From Bradyrhizobium diazoefficiens USDA 110 (GTDB taxonomy: Bacteria; Pseudomonadota; Alphaproteobacteria; Rhizobiales; Xanthobacteraceae), in the NCBI RefSeq assembly GCF_000011365.1, contig NC_004463.1, forward strand, positions 6,682,001-6,746,000: a stretch of 64,000 bases of DNA. Direction: 5' to 3'. The translations under genes were made by a program, and so were the position numbers. Shown in pieces: positions 45,483 to 53,812 of this stretch. The stretch's first letter is position 1. Each line of letters opens with the position of its first letter. The notes under the pieces were generated by a model. That model searched no databases, was not told the DNA's origin, and was given only the letters and a program-made list of their open reading frames with translations.

Positions 45483-45955
45483 CTAGAGGGTGAGAACCTT
45501 GGTCATGCACCAGAACGGAACATCGGTTTGCCCGTGCTCACCGGCAACCTGCTCCATGATGTCCGCTTTGTGATGCCAGCCCATGCGCTCGTAGAAGCGG
45601 CGCGCGCGTTCATTGCCGACGACACAGTGCAGTTCTGCCTCGGCAATACCTCCCTTGGCCATCTCAATTTCAGCGGCTGTCAGCAGACTTGACGCGACGC
45701 GCGTCCCTCGATGCGGCATCGCCACAAAAAGTTGGCCCAGAAGCCGGCCTCTCCACGCCGAAAACGCCACGACCTCTTCGTTCAACTCCGTTACCAAAGT
45801 CGAAGGCAAAAGTGCCGTCATCCTTTCCAGGAAAAATTCCATGGACCGACGGATAATTTCTGCGTGGGCATGAAGGGAGCCTGGGTCTCGTGCCAAACCG
45901 CGTGATAGAGAGCGGCCACCCGAGAGATATCTGACGCGTGGGCACGACGGATCAT
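45483..45955 (-). pseudogene. GNAT acetyltransferase gene with a frameshift
   Basis: From ATG 45955 (GGAG upstream) one frame reads a GNAT start, MIRRAHASDISRVAALYHAV, then WHETQAPFMPT and soon stops. The second frame continues as EIIRRSMEFFLERM, TLVTELNEEVV, MPHRGTRVASSLLTAAEIEM and NERARRFYERMGW, a normal GNAT remainder. The shift lies near 45,855-45,875. Either a true pseudogene or a sequencing error. Confidence 0.75.
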
Positions 45956-45982
45956 CGCGCTTTCTCCGTTAAGCCGAAGGAC

Positions 45983-46086
45983 GGGTAGAGCGCAGCGAAA
46001 CCCATCATCCGCTGCATGTGACCGAGCACGCCGCTATCGTCTTCATCGGGTGGGACCGAGCGATGGGTTTCGCAAATGCTCTACCC
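45983..46086. repeat. REP-like imperfect inverted repeat
   Basis: GGGTAGAGCGCAGCGAAACC (arm 45983-46006) pairs with GATGGGTTTCGC...GCTCTACCC (46062-46086), differing only in the three to four central bases. The sequence GATGGGTTTCGC-GCTCTACCC is one I recognise as a common bradyrhizobial dispersed palindrome. Confidence 0.65.
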
Positions 46087-46110
46087 ATCCTACGCGCTGT
46101 GGCAATCCTG

Positions 46111-46190
46111 ACATCATGCCAGTGTTTTGCCCGACGGAGCAAACTCTATTTAAATGCAGCAAATCGGATTTGGCGGAATGACAAAGCGAA
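46111..46190 (-). repeat. repeat unit F: variant core without hairpin
   Basis: Minus strand: TTGCTC, CGTCGGGCAAAACACTGG, CATGAT, the same core as units A-E with a diverged -35-like part and no GC hairpin. The upstream side has TCCGATTTGCTGCATTT, shared with unit G. Confidence 0.65.
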
Positions 46191-46264
46191 ACATCCGCCC
46201 GTCGGCCACCATGTGCGCGAAGGGCCCCAAGAGGCGAGATCCGAAACCGTCAACGATCGCGCTC

Positions 46265-46456
46265 TCACTGCCTCTGGATGATGTTGGCCGAGCTGGTTGG
46301 CTGCGGTGGCGACGCTTCCTGGACCTGCGCAAGGTAGGCCTTGTCGTAATACTCCAGGGCGAGGATATGCATGGCCCTCGCTTTTTCCGGGTCGGATTCT
46401 GCCAGAGCCATCCGGGACGCGATTTCGGCTTGCTTCAAATAGTACTCGGCGGTCGG
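46265..46456 (-). CDS. small conserved hypothetical protein
   Basis: 63 residues from a GTG at 46456 with GGGGGA upstream; a GTG nine codons earlier is possible. PTAEYYLKQAEIASRMALAE, then DPEKARAMHILALEYYDKAY: two amphipathic helices of TPR-like spacing. Of a type frequent in bradyrhizobia from memory. Bracketed by repeat units F and G, like the two small phage genes are by A/B and D/E. Confidence 0.6.
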   Translation of the reverse strand, partial: PTAEYYLKQAEIASRMALAESDPEKARAMHILALEYYDKAYLAQVQEASPPQPTSSANIIQRQ

Positions 46457-46555
46457 CACGATGGTTTCCCCCAACGACGCCACCTAACGCACAGAATTGC
46501 AACTTGTTCCCGGGATGGATTCAAATTTCCGAGGCGGGCTTACCTATTCTGCTCG

Positions 46556-46625
46556 GGGTCAAACGCTGGTGTCGCAGTCGCAACGGCTGAAGTCCGCAAG
46601 GGCGAGAAGCGGCCATGCGGGGCTC
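46556..46625. repeat. dispersed repeat X, copy 2
   Basis: Begins GGGGTCAAACGCTGGTGTCG and ends GAAGCGGCCATGCGGGG. Near copy of 45,391-45,456, about 1.17 kb away in the same orientation. Confidence 0.7.
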
Positions 46626-46645
46626 GCTGGGAAATGCCCGATGCT

Positions 46646-46716
46646 GCCATCATGCCAGTGATTTGCCCGACGGAGCAAACTTTATTCAAATGCAGCAAAT
46701 CGGATTTGGCGGAATG
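46646..46716 (-). repeat. repeat unit G: variant core without hairpin
   Basis: About 70 bases nearly identical to unit F, in the same orientation 530 bases away. The shared stretch runs from CATCATGCCAGTG to GCAAATCGGATTTGGCGG. With X copies, the order X-F-gene-X-G suggests a partial tandem duplication. Confidence 0.65.
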
Positions 46717-46790
46717 AAATCTGTTCGCGTCAGGCTGGGACATGCCCTCCCAGGAGGGCGCAACCGGAAAGGTTTTCGGAGAGATCGCCG

Positions 46791-46976
46791 ATGTACTACG
46801 TCGCCGCCGCACTGCTGGGGTTATCGGGACTGTTCTATTCCGCGAGCCATCACGAGCTCGGCCAGTTCGGCGCGGACGTGTGCCGCTACGGCGGCACGTT
46901 CTGCGACAATCCGGTGGTCGTCTTCACCGGCGCGGCGCTGGCCGCGGTCTGGGGCATGTTCGTCAGCGTCAAGTAG
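46791..46976 (+). CDS. small membrane protein
   Basis: 61 residues, GGAGAG before the ATG. Two membrane helices (YYVAAALLGLSGLFYSA and VVVFTGAALAAVWGMFVSVK) joined by a loop with Cys (ADVCRYGGTFCDNP) that could form a disulfide. No family known to me. Confidence 0.65.
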   Translation: MYYVAAALLGLSGLFYSASHHELGQFGADVCRYGGTFCDNPVVVFTGAALAAVWGMFVSVK

Positions 46977-47042
46977 CCGGACGCGGAGTTCACGTCTCGT
47001 TGTTCTCATGGCGCTCGCGCACGGTGCTGTCGGCGACATGCC

Positions 47043-47216
47043 CTACCCTGCGAGCTCCTTGCGGACGGCCGCGGCCGAATTGCCGACCTTGTCGACGGCC
47101 TTTTGCAGCTCCTCCTTCGACACGCCGAGCGCGTGGGTCCAGTATTTGACCTCGAAGGCCTCGTCCATGTTGATCTTGCTGCGGTCCGGTTGCTCGCGCT
47201 TCGTCAGATTGTCCAT
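47043..47216 (-). CDS. DUF3606 family small protein
   Basis: 57 residues, ATG 47216 with GAGGA upstream. MDNLTKREQPDRSKINMDEA, then WTHALGVSKEELQKAVDKVG: the DUF3606 pattern of a short basic start and a helix-turn-helix-like pair. A shorter relative is 98 bases away at 47,314-47,505. Function unknown; widely found in rhizobial genomes. Confidence 0.8.
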   Translation of the reverse strand: MDNLTKREQPDRSKINMDEAFEVKYWTHALGVSKEELQKAVDKVGNSAAAVRKELAG

Positions 47217-47313
47217 CGGCCAATTCCTCGCTTCCTGAAAACGGGAAACGTCGTCATCGGCGCGCCGTTCCTAAATCCGGCCGTTCGCCGGCGGCGTCTG
47301 TCAGGCCGGCGGC

Positions 47314-47505
47314 TTACGCCTCCGGCTTGCCGGGTCGCGCAGCGGCCGCTTCCTTGACGAGGGCCGAGATCGAATTGCCAGACTTGCGAAGGGCGTCGGC
47401 GAACTGATCGGGCGACAGCTTGAGGCGCTTGCGCAGGGTCTTCACCTGCACCTTGTCGCTCAAGTCGAGCGCATTGCGAATATTGGCCGGCTTGAGCCTG
47501 TTCAT
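47314..47505 (-). CDS. DUF3606-like small protein
   Basis: 63 residues. NALDLSDKVQVKTLRKRLKL then SPDQFADALRKSGNSISALV, again the DUF3606 pattern (helix, LxVSxxEL-like turn, VGNS-like SGNS). In tandem with the gene at 47,043 on the same strand. Low-complexity Ala/Pro tail. Confidence 0.75.
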   Translation of the reverse strand: MNRLKPANIRNALDLSDKVQVKTLRKRLKLSPDQFADALRKSGNSISALVKEAAAARPGKPEA

Positions 47506-47664
47506 GACTGTCTCTGCTGGTGAGGGGTGAGGCCGAACCGCGACAAGGCGGGCTTGACGCCGCCGTCGCCGCGATGGTGACTGTCCCGCTCCTTGCGAAG
47601 ATTCCGTCGCCGCGGAGACAACATGCGCGATGAAGCGACGTTCCTCCGCATCCGGAATTATCGC

Positions 47665-48265
47665 TCAGGAGGGGATAAACACCTCGCTGGTGTCCATGCG
47701 CACGTTGCGGACGGCGCGACAGGCCTCAATGCTCGCCCGATCGCCCACCGGCATGAAGCTCAGCAACAGCGAGCGCCGCCGCGCGCCGGAGCGGTTGCAG
47801 GTCGCCCCATGCGGCAGATCGGCGTCGAACACCAGGATGTCCCCCGCCTCGCCGGCCGTCACGAGCGACAGGGTCTCGTCGGGCGCGCCGCGGTCGAGAT
47901 GACGCGGGACCACGCACGTTGAGCCATTGTCCGGCCGTAAGCATCGAGGAAGACCAGGGCGGCGACGGCCTTCATGCCGGCGCCATCGCGATGCAGGGGC
48001 TGGTGGCCGCCGCCAGCAGCGGCGGCAGGCGACAGGTCCGCTGCACCGTCGGATCGAGATCGACAAGGGCGTGGCGCCAGCCGGCGCCCCGGGGGGCCGC
48101 CCACTGGTCGCCGGTGCCCACGCCGGACTCGAAAGCCGCGCGCAACCCATCGCGCCACGCCGCGGGGACTGCGCCGCGCAGCAGAAGATAACCGTCACGG
48201 TCGAGAGCCGCAGCCTGCTCGCCCTTCAGGGGATCGACCTTCGTGGGCGCCGGATCGCGGCTCAT
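47665..48265 (-). pseudogene. phytanoyl-CoA dioxygenase (PhyH) family gene with two frameshifts
   Basis: From ATG 48265 the first frame reads MSRDPAPTKVDPLKGEQAAA and RDGYLLLRGAVPAAWRDGLR, the second holds HQPLHRDGAGMKAVAALVFL (iron ligands His-x-Asp), and the third PDNGSTCVVPRHLDRGAP to GDILVFDADLPHGATCN (distal iron His) and a normal end. Shifts lie near 48,005-48,015 and 47,935-47,945, both in GC-rich runs. Joined, the parts make a complete 2-oxoglutarate/Fe(II) oxygenase of about 200 residues. Either inactivated or mis-sequenced. Confidence 0.82.
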
Positions 48266-48359
48266 GGCGCTCCCTACAGCCTCAACGTGCCGTTCGCAAG
48301 GGCTGGCAGCATCGGCTTCAGCAGACGCACGACGCTCATTGTGCAGGAACTTTGCGGCC

Positions 48360-49712
48360 ATGAACGCGCTTAAGATCAGGATTCGCAATTTTGGAAGGTC
48401 CGCCCTGAAACACCGCCCCGCCAAGCACGACAGCGCCGACGCACCGACGAAGTCCGAGCCGACGCTGCTGCAACGACTGGGTCCCGGCCTCGTCACCGGG
48501 GCGGCGGACGATGATCCATCCGGCATCGCCACCTATTCGCAGGCCGGCGCGCAATTCGGCTACGGGCTGCTCTGGACGGTGTTTCTGACCACGCCGTTCA
48601 TGATCGCCATCCAACTCGTCAGTGCGCAGATCGGCCGGGTCACCGGAAAGGGACTTGCCGCCAACGTGATGCGGATCGCGCCGCGCTGGGCGGTGCTGGC
48701 GCTCATCTGCCTGCTCGTCGCCGCCAACACGTTCAACATCGCCGCCGACATCGCCGCGATGGCCGAGGCGCTCTCGCTCGTCATCGGCGGTCTCAACCAC
48801 GAGCACGCGCTGATCTTCGCGGCGGGCTCGACCCTGCTCCAGGTGTTCCTGCCCTATCGCCGCTATTCGCCGATGCTGAAATTCCTCACCCTGGCGCTGT
48901 TCGCCTATGTCGCGACCGCCTTCACCGTGGAGATCCCGTGGAGCACCGCGCTGCTCGCCGCGGTGTGGCCGAAGGCGAATGTCAGCGCCGACTATTTCAT
49001 GATGGTGGTCGCCGTGCTCGGCACCACCATCAGCCCCTATCTGTTCTTCTGGCAGGCCTCGCAGGAGGTCGAGGAGATGAACCAGGGCAAGCGCGACCAG
49101 CCGCTGCGCGAGGAGACGCGGCGCGGCGGCGCCCCTGAAATCGCGCGCATCAAGGCCGACACCACGTTCGGCATGCTGCTGTCGAACGGCATCGCCTTCT
49201 TCATCATCCTGACCACGGCCGCCGTGCTGAACGTTAACGGCGTCACCCACATCAATTCGGCGACCGAAGCGGCCGAGGCGCTGCGGCCGCTCGCCGGCGA
49301 CTTCACCTTCGCTTTGTTCGCGCTCGGCATCATCGGCACGGGCCTGCTCGCGATCCCGGTGCTGGCGGGTTCGGCGGCCTACGGTGTCGCGGAAATCTTC
49401 GGCTGGCGTGCCACGCTCGAGGCAAAGCCCGACGAGGCCGCCGGCTTCTACACCATCATCGCGGCCGCGACCGCGATCGGCTTCGGCCTCGGCTTCACCG
49501 GGATCGACTCGATCCACATGCTGGTCTGGAGCGCCGTGCTCAACGGAATCGTCGCCGTTCCGATCATGGCGATGATGATGCTGATCGTCTCGAGCCGCGC
49601 GATCATGGGCCGTTTCAGGGCCCGGTCGTGGCTGGTCGCGCTGGGCTGGCTCGGCACCGCGCTGATGGCGCTGGCCGTCCTCGCCCTGCTCGGCTCGTCG
49701 GTGGTCGGCTGA
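48360..49712 (+). CDS. Nramp-related divalent metal transporter
   Basis: 450 residues from ATG 48360, about 11 membrane helices. Fold features are clear: PGLVTGAADDDPSGIATYSQ in helix 1 and TTISPYLFFWQASQE in helix 6. Canonical Nramp transporters have DPGN in helix 1 and MPH in helix 6; here these are DPSG and SPY, so the metal-selecting methionine is missing. That points to the Nramp-related group with altered ion choice (Mg, Al or another ligand), not classical Mn/Fe uptake. A cytoplasmic charged loop lies at about 230-255. Confidence 0.87.
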   Translation: MNALKIRIRNFGRSALKHRPAKHDSADAPTKSEPTLLQRLGPGLVTGAADDDPSGIATYSQAGAQFGYGLLWTVFLTTPFMIAIQLVSAQIGRVTGKGLAANVMRIAPRWAVLALICLLVAANTFNIAADIAAMAEALSLVIGGLNHEHALIFAAGSTLLQVFLPYRRYSPMLKFLTLALFAYVATAFTVEIPWSTALLAAVWPKANVSADYFMMVVAVLGTTISPYLFFWQASQEVEEMNQGKRDQPLREETRRGGAPEIARIKADTTFGMLLSNGIAFFIILTTAAVLNVNGVTHINSATEAAEALRPLAGDFTFALFALGIIGTGLLAIPVLAGSAAYGVAEIFGWRATLEAKPDEAAGFYTIIAAATAIGFGLGFTGIDSIHMLVWSAVLNGIVAVPIMAMMMLIVSSRAIMGRFRARSWLVALGWLGTALMALAVLALLGSSVVG

Positions 49713-49814
49713 CTAACCTTGCGACAGTGCCGCCGAAATCTGCGATGCGATGATGAAGGCCGCAAACACGGCCGGCACGCTGATGAGCCGCAAGAACTGG
49801 TCTATCGAAAGCAT
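49713..49814 (-). CDS. 33-residue membrane peptide
   Basis: ATG 49814 with GGGGGGA upstream. MLSIDQFLRLISVPAVFAAF then IIASQISAALSQG: one membrane helix. Its stop codon directly abuts that of the transporter on the other strand. Too short for ordinary gene calling. Confidence 0.45.
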   Translation of the reverse strand: MLSIDQFLRLISVPAVFAAFIIASQISAALSQG

Positions 49815-49865
49815 CGCTGTCCCCCCAAGACAACTGCAAAGACAAAAGCGCCTTCGCTCGCCGCG

Positions 49866-49976
49866 CTACTTCACCCCTTGCGCAACGTGCTGATCGGCCG
49901 TCAGAAACTGATCGGAAATGGCGGCCCCGCTGATCGTGAGCAGCGCCAGAAGCGAGATCATGCCCAGAAATTTCAT
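49866..49976 (-). CDS. 36-residue exported or membrane peptide (uncertain)
   Basis: ATG 49976; MKFLGMISLLALLTISGAAI followed by DQFLTADQHVAQGVK. It resembles a signal peptide with a short mature part. No clear ribosome site, so weakly supported. Confidence 0.35.
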   Translation of the reverse strand: MKFLGMISLLALLTISGAAISDQFLTADQHVAQGVK

Positions 49977-50230
49977 GGGTGGAGGGTCGGTCCCGATTGT
50001 GGCCAAAAACGTCAGCGCCCGGCGCATTTTCGCGACGATCCCCGGAAAGATCATGGCCGTCCCGCCGGGTCCAACGGCATTTCCCCGCCAAAGAGGGGCG
50101 AGAGGCAGCCTCGGCCGCAGCGCTGCGGGCTTCACGCCGGTCCATGGTTGGCCTAACAGTTGCCGTCAGGACCGGGCCTTGCGATCTGGCCACAAGAAAA
50201 ACAAAGTCCCGCTGGGCGACAGGGAGCGAC

Positions 50231-51445
50231 ATGACCAAATCGTCAAAAGCAACAAGCCTTGAAATCCTTGCCTGCGATGCCGGCTGGAGAAACTACCACT
50301 TCGTCAAGCTGACGACCGACGACGGCATCGTCGGCTGGAGCGAGTTCGATGAAGGCTTTGGCTCACCGGGCGTCGGCGCGGCGATCCAGCGCCTATCCAC
50401 CCGCATCATCGGGCAGAATATCTTCCAGCATGAGCGCATCTACGCCGAGCTGTTCGCCGCCACGCGCCCCGCCGCTGGCGGCGTGGTGGCGCAAGCGCTC
50501 GGGGCGATCGAGAACGCCATGCTCGATGCCAAGGCGAAGTGCCTCGGCGTGCCCTGCTACGAGCTGCTCGGCGGCAAGATCCGCGACCGTGTCCGGGTCT
50601 ACTGGTCGCATTGCGCGACGTGGCGGATCAATCATCCGTCCTGGTACAAGCCGCCGATCGAAAGCCTCGACGGCGTCAAGGCGATGGGCCGCGAGGTGCG
50701 CGAGAAGAAGTTCACCGCGCTCAAGACCAACATCTTCTCCTACGACGACGGCAAGCCGACCGGCTGGCGGCCCGGCTTCGGCTCACCTTTCGCACCCGAG
50801 ATCAACGTCGACCGCAAGATCCTGCGCGACCTGCGCATGCATCTGGAAGCGATCCGCGACGGCGCGGGCCCCGACGTCGACATCCTGCTCGACTGCAATT
50901 TCAACGCCAAGACCGAGGGTTACCTGAAGATCCTACGCACCATCGCGGATCTCGACATGTTCTGGATCGAGATCGACAGTTTCAATCCGGAAGCGCTCGG
51001 CTACATCCGCAGGCAGAGCCCGCATCCGATCTCGTCCTGCGAGACGCTGCTGGGCCTGCGCGAATTCCTGCCCTATTTCCATGAGCAGGCGATGGACGTC
51101 GCGATCATCGACACGCCCTGGAACGGCGTCTGGCAATCGATGAAGATCGCATCAGCCGCGGAAGCGTTCGAGGTCAACGTCGCGCCGCATAATTTCTATG
51201 GCCATCTCTGCTCGATGATGAACGCGCATTTCTGCGCGGCCGTTCCGAACCTGCGGATCATGGAGATCGACATCGATCGCCTGTCCTGGGACCGCGAGCT
51301 GTTCACGCATGAACCGGAAATCGAGGACGGCCATCTGATCATTCCGGACCGGCCCGGCTGGGGCACCGAGCCGAACGAAGAAGCGCTGCGCGCGCATCCG
51401 CCGAAGACGAACGGCGGTCTTCTCAACTATGGTCGCAAGAGCTGA
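50231..51445 (+). CDS. mandelate racemase / muconate lactonizing enzyme family protein
   Basis: 404 residues from ATG 50231 with AGGGAG upstream. Enolase superfamily: N-terminal capping domain (to about 125), then a barrel with metal ligands in LLDCNFNAK (Asp), WIEIDSF (Glu) and SSCETLLG (Glu), and the His of APHNFYGH. The lysine motif on strand 2 reads ALKTNIF, with only one lysine (KxN), so this is not a canonical KxK member. Probably a sugar-acid dehydratase or epimerase. Stands alone, so substrate is unknown. Confidence 0.88.
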   Translation: MTKSSKATSLEILACDAGWRNYHFVKLTTDDGIVGWSEFDEGFGSPGVGAAIQRLSTRIIGQNIFQHERIYAELFAATRPAAGGVVAQALGAIENAMLDAKAKCLGVPCYELLGGKIRDRVRVYWSHCATWRINHPSWYKPPIESLDGVKAMGREVREKKFTALKTNIFSYDDGKPTGWRPGFGSPFAPEINVDRKILRDLRMHLEAIRDGAGPDVDILLDCNFNAKTEGYLKILRTIADLDMFWIEIDSFNPEALGYIRRQSPHPISSCETLLGLREFLPYFHEQAMDVAIIDTPWNGVWQSMKIASAAEAFEVNVAPHNFYGHLCSMMNAHFCAAVPNLRIMEIDIDRLSWDRELFTHEPEIEDGHLIIPDRPGWGTEPNEEALRAHPPKTNGGLLNYGRKS

Positions 51446-51451
51446 CGGGGA

Positions 51452-51736
51452 CTACGGCGTCACGGGATTGACGGTCGGGGACGTCTTCGGCCCCGGCCGC
51501 TCCGGCTCGACCGGCGATTTCGGTTCGGTGGGAAGCACCTTGGCGCCGGCGGCGTGTGCAGCCTCGCCCGTGGTTGCATACATCGCGACATGGGCCGGCT
51601 GCGTCTTGGCCCGGCTCCACGGCCCATGATCCACGACCAGCATCGCAGCAATCGTCAAGGCGGCCACGATCAACGCGATCACGCCGGGATGGCGAAGCGC
51701 CTTGGACATGGAGTTAGCGAAGCGATCAGCTGCCAT
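51452..51736 (-). CDS. hypothetical single-pass membrane protein
   Basis: 94 residues; one membrane helix (PGVIALIVAALTIAAMLVV, about 17-35), then a Pro/Glu/Lys-rich exterior tail (TEPKSPVEPERPGPKTSPTV). ATG 51736 has no strong ribosome site; ATG 51709 is an alternative. Unknown function. Confidence 0.55.
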   Translation of the reverse strand: MAADRFANSMSKALRHPGVIALIVAALTIAAMLVVDHGPWSRAKTQPAHVAMYATTGEAAHAAGAKVLPTEPKSPVEPERPGPKTSPTVNPVTP

Positions 51737-51850
51737 CGAAGGATCCGTGCTTTTTTCCTCTCGCAGGTTAATTCAATGACGTCCCGCGAGTTCCGCCTTC
51801 GCCGAAGCAAGTTCCAAGCCAACGCAGGGAACCTCGCCCCCCGCGCGCGT

Positions 51851-52393
51851 TCACTTTTTGACGTCGGGCCGCGCATCGCCGACAAACCTGTCGCGGTTCG
51901 GCATCTTCACGGCCGCAAGCAATTTCGCGTCGAGCGTCGCGTCCGCTCCCACTAGCCCGTTCAGGTTCAGGACATAGGCCGATACCGCATAGACATCCTC
52001 ATCGCTTAGCGATTGCGGCGCGTTCTGCGGCATGGCGCGACGGATATAATCAAACAGCGTCGGCGCATAAGGCCAATAGCTGCCGACGGTGCGAATGGGC
52101 CTGGCTGTTCCGATCGTACCTTGCCCGCCGGCGAGCCGATCACCCAAGCCGCCCTCGCCTTTTTCGCCGTGACACGAGGCGCATTGTTGAGCGAACACTT
52201 CACGGCCACGGCTGACTGAACCACTCCCGTTCGGCAGATTGCTGCCGTCGCGCCCGATATCGATATTCCAACCCGCGATCTCGGCGGACGTCGCCGGCCG
52301 ACCGATGCCATAAGGGCTTTGCGCCTGCGCAACGCTCCCAAAGGTGCACAGCATGATTGCTAATGCGATGCCGCAAATCTCACGCCAGCGCAT
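51851..52393 (-). CDS. c-type cytochrome, SoxD-like partner
   Basis: 180 residues with a signal peptide (cleaved after VAQAQ) and one heme site CASCH at about 72-76. Shares 14 bases with the end of the molybdoprotein gene, so the two are translated together. In Sox systems SoxC works with a diheme cytochrome SoxD; this protein has the N-terminal heme domain only. It would take electrons from the molybdoprotein and pass them to the respiratory chain. Axial ligand probably in RRAMPQNAPQSL. Confidence 0.85.
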   Translation of the reverse strand: MRWREICGIALAIMLCTFGSVAQAQSPYGIGRPATSAEIAGWNIDIGRDGSNLPNGSGSVSRGREVFAQQCASCHGEKGEGGLGDRLAGGQGTIGTARPIRTVGSYWPYAPTLFDYIRRAMPQNAPQSLSDEDVYAVSAYVLNLNGLVGADATLDAKLLAAVKMPNRDRFVGDARPDVKK

Positions 52394-53648
52394 TGGTCAC
52401 CTCGCCGTCCGCCGCGATGAGCCAGGGCCAGATCGCATTGTTGTGGTAGAAATAATTCTCGCCGCGCACTGCGAGCAGTTCGGCCAGCGTCGGCTGCACA
52501 TAGCCGGTCTCGTCAATGGCGCGGCTCTGGATCACCGCGGGCTTGCCGTCCCATTGCCACGGCAAACGGAAGCGTGTCAGCGCACGCGTCAGCACCGGCT
52601 CTTGCAATCGCGCGTCCTGCCAGCTCCTCCCGTCGTCGACGGACACCTCGACGCGGGCGATCTTGCCGTGCCCGCTCCAGGCGATGCCGGTGACCTCGTG
52701 GAAGCCGGGCGCGCTCAGACGCTGACCGCCGGAGGGACGGGTGATGATCGACTTCGCTTCCATGTAGAAGGAGAACTCCCGCGCCGTGCCGTCGGACAGG
52801 AGATCGGTGTATTTCGAAGTCTCCTCGCGCGAATACACGGGCTCGGCAGTCACATGCAGGCGGCGCAGCCATTTCACGCTCATGTTGCCTTCGAAGCCCG
52901 GCAGGAACAATCGCAGCGGATACCCTTGCTGCGGTCGCAGCCGCTCGCCGTTCTGGCTGTAGACCAGCATGGCGTCCTCGAGGCATTTCTCGATCGGAAT
53001 GCTGCGCGTCAGCGCGGCCGCGTCGGCCCCCTCGGCAACCACCCATTTGGCCTCCGGCTTCAGCCCCGCCTCCTGAAGCACCAGCTTAAGGCTGACGCCG
53101 GTCCATTCCGCGCAGCTCACCAGGCCGACGAGATCCGATGCCGTCTTGCCATACGGCTTGGTGTAACCGGGATTGCCGGAGCATTCGAGAAAGTGGATGC
53201 GCGACTCTGACGGGAAGCGCCGCAGATCGTCGATGGTGAAGATCAGGGGCCGTTCGACAAGGCCGTGGAGCATCAACCGGTGCTGCGCCGGATCGATGGT
53301 CGGGACGCCGCCATGATGCCGCTCATAGAACAGCCCGTTCGGCGTAATGATGCCGTCGAGCTCCTGCAAGGGCGTCCGGCTGGACGCCGAGATGTATTGC
53401 TTGAGAGCCTTCGAGATGTTCTTGACGACGCCCTTCTCGAAGGGCGATGGCGCACCATAGAGCTGACCTCCCGTCGGCTCGCCCGGTGCCTTCATCCATT
53501 CGGGAACATTGGGCGGAAGATTGTCGGTCTCCGCAGCAGCAGTGCTTGTGCCGAGAACGGCGCCGCCGACCGCGGCCGAGCCGGCAGTCAGGAAGCGACG
53601 ACGAGTGGTCGTCACGGGATCATCGTCGGCATGTGTCGTGCTGCTCAT
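52380..53648 (-). CDS. soxC: molybdopterin sulfite / sulfane dehydrogenase (SoxC-like)
   Basis: 422 residues. Tat signal TTRRRFLTAGSAAVGG at the N-terminus, then the sulfite-oxidase-fold molybdenum domain with the conserved cysteine in HFLECSGN (about 177) and a C-terminal dimerisation domain (VEVSVDDGRSWQDA). GAPSPFEKGVVKN near the mature start is typical of SoxC. Exported folded to the periplasm, where it oxidises sulfite or sulfane-bound sulfur. No soxA, B, X, Y or Z genes occur in the window, so it may be a plain sulfite dehydrogenase. A dyad lies upstream. Confidence 0.87.
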   Translation of the reverse strand: MSSTTHADDDPVTTTRRRFLTAGSAAVGGAVLGTSTAAAETDNLPPNVPEWMKAPGEPTGGQLYGAPSPFEKGVVKNISKALKQYISASSRTPLQELDGIITPNGLFYERHHGGVPTIDPAQHRLMLHGLVERPLIFTIDDLRRFPSESRIHFLECSGNPGYTKPYGKTASDLVGLVSCAEWTGVSLKLVLQEAGLKPEAKWVVAEGADAAALTRSIPIEKCLEDAMLVYSQNGERLRPQQGYPLRLFLPGFEGNMSVKWLRRLHVTAEPVYSREETSKYTDLLSDGTAREFSFYMEAKSIITRPSGGQRLSAPGFHEVTGIAWSGHGKIARVEVSVDDGRSWQDARLQEPVLTRALTRFRLPWQWDGKPAVIQSRAIDETGYVQPTLAELLAVRGENYFYHNNAIWPWLIAADGEVTNALA

Positions 53649-53728
53649 TGCGAGCCCCCGGCTGGTGCTGAGACCGCATCAAACATTCTGACGACGGCAT
53701 TTGCAATTCGCAGCTATTTCAAAAGCAG

Positions 53729-53758
53729 GCGATTTCGATCAGCGTTGATCTAAATCGC
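53729..53758. promoter_or_regulatory. 13-bp-arm dyad upstream of the SoxC-like gene
   Basis: GCGATTTCGATCA and TTGATCTAAATCGC form an inverted repeat with one mismatch around GCG. The right half partly resembles a FixK box but lacks the final AA. Lies about 80-110 bases before the start of the SoxC-like gene. Good candidate operator; regulator unknown. Confidence 0.55.
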
Positions 53759-53812
53759 CCGGCAACAACAGCAGTTCCTTTCCTTGCAGCGCACAATCGC
53801 TGTCCGCCCGAT

